64,000 nucleotides of DNA from DASQUK01 sp963756425. GTDB lineage: Bacteria; Actinomycetota; Acidimicrobiia; Acidimicrobiales; VFJN01. Numbering within the stretch: position 1 is the first letter of the stretch; the number at the start of each line of letters is the position of its first letter. Location: assembly GCA_963756425.1 (NCBI GenBank), contig CAVWNW010000012.1, positions 1-64,000 of the forward strand, given 5' to 3'. A model generated the notes under the pieces. The model did not search any database, was not told the DNA's origin, and saw nothing but the letters and a program-made list of their open reading frames with translations. Below are positions 63,532 through 64,000 of the stretch, in pieces. The position numbers and the translations under genes were made by a program.

Positions 63532-64000
63532 ATGCGGGCGTTCGCCGACGTGCAGCGTCGGGGCCTGATCGCAGCGGGGGAGCTCGTCGACAGGCTGATC
63601 GGTGCCGTCGACGGAGATTCCAACCCCGGCCGGGACGGCCCAGCCACACCTGAGGCGCCTGGCAACGATCCGCCGACTGTGGACGTCGTGAGTACGTGGG
63701 TCGACGTCTTCCAGCGTGGGCTGCAGGCGATGGCATCCGCAGCTCGCAGCGACGGCTCCGTTCCGCTCAACGGTGAGAGGATCGTCACCGCTGACCTGGC
63801 GCGGGGCACTACCACCGGGCCTCTTCACATCCGAGTCGCTGCCGAGTGCGAATCGCCGGACACGGGCCTGCCCGGCTCGCAGCGCGACGGTGACCGGCGC
63901 CAGGGATCAGCAGAGGTCTGGTTGCACAACGGGACGTCCGAGGCGAGGTCAGACCTCCGGCTGCACACGGGCGACCTGCGCACGCACGACGGCGGGACGC
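63532..64000 (+). CDS. Unknown protein, runs off the right edge
   Basis: An open frame from ATG 63532 (or GTG 63463) continues to the window end. It starts MRAFADVQRRGLIAAGELVDR, has a Gly/Pro-rich linker, a second helix STWVDVFQRGLQAMASAA, and then a beta-rich domain (GPLHIRVAAECE, SAEVWLHNGTSEARSDL). It is divergent from the 556-residue gene with 175 bases between the ATGs. Helix-linker-helix plus beta domain matches the style of the other unknown proteins in this cluster. Partial; 156 codons are visible. Confidence 0.55.
   Translation, partial: MRAFADVQRRGLIAAGELVDRLIGAVDGDSNPGRDGPATPEAPGNDPPTVDVVSTWVDVFQRGLQAMASAARSDGSVPLNGERIVTADLARGTTTGPLHIRVAAECESPDTGLPGSQRDGDRRQGSAEVWLHNGTSEARSDLRLHTGDLRTHDGGT

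Noticed and set aside
1..64000. CRISPR array or prophage structural genes
   Set aside because: No regularly spaced repeats of 24-40 bases and no capsid, portal, terminase or tail genes were seen, although an integrase is present.

Overview
The window is GC-rich DNA with frequent GTG starts, tightly packed genes and many 4-bp stop/start overlaps. The gene content includes a SARP-type regulator, a mycothiol-type DinB domain, two F420/deazaflavin-type nitroreductases, a DUF3052 protein, an ECF sigma factor and a class III cyclase fused to an ATPase. Together this points to an actinobacterium, possibly of the Acidimicrobiia type; the class is inference, and no rRNA or other marker gene is present.

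Layout. 0.2-13.5 kb: metabolic and regulatory genes (acyl-CoA dehydrogenase, SARP ATPase regulator, methyltransferase plus phosphotransferase pair, MOSC protein, Nfu-N protein, hydrolase plus tautomerase, TPR protein, nitroreductase) and a decayed LuxR regulator. 13.6-18.4 kb: an inactivated IS481-type element, a cupin, a cytochrome P450 and a TPR-LuxR regulator. 18.5-35.4 kb: a stretch bounded by a perfect 60-bp direct repeat. The right copy lies in an intact tRNA-Arg(CCT) next to a tyrosine integrase, so this looks like an integrated island or accreted islands. Cargo includes an M14 peptidase, sigma/anti-sigma pair, flavodoxin/NTF2/tautomerase operon, BrkB membrane protein, CPBP protease, NAD-binding protein, CarH-like B12 regulator, fasciclin lipoprotein, excisionase and integrase. 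35.6-48.5 kb: core-like genes (cupredoxin, HerA-like ATPase, M20 peptidase, two-component system, secreted duplicated-domain protein, CDF transporter, peroxiredoxin, DUF3052, NDH-2, GlxA-type regulator). 48.7-54.7 kb: DtxR-type regulator, polytopic membrane protein, iron ABC permease and binding protein, GT2 glycosyltransferase. 54.7-64 kb: a compact cluster in which four minus-strand genes overlap by 4 bp each (unknown 556-aa protein, unknown 190-aa protein, cyclase-ATPase-TPR regulator, large FAD oxidoreductase). It is flanked by small helical proteins, and a divergent unknown gene runs off the right edge. This cluster is the best candidate for an undescribed system.

An unusual number of genes carry a single apparent frameshift (about 8.97, 14.23, 19.32, 19.45, 25.12, 27.49, 32.25, 34.23, 37.5 and 54.26 kb). 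Some are in mobile or decayed DNA, but others are in genes that look otherwise functional, so residual indel errors in the sequence are a real alternative to gene decay. Products and boundaries come from reading translated sequence; no database search was run.
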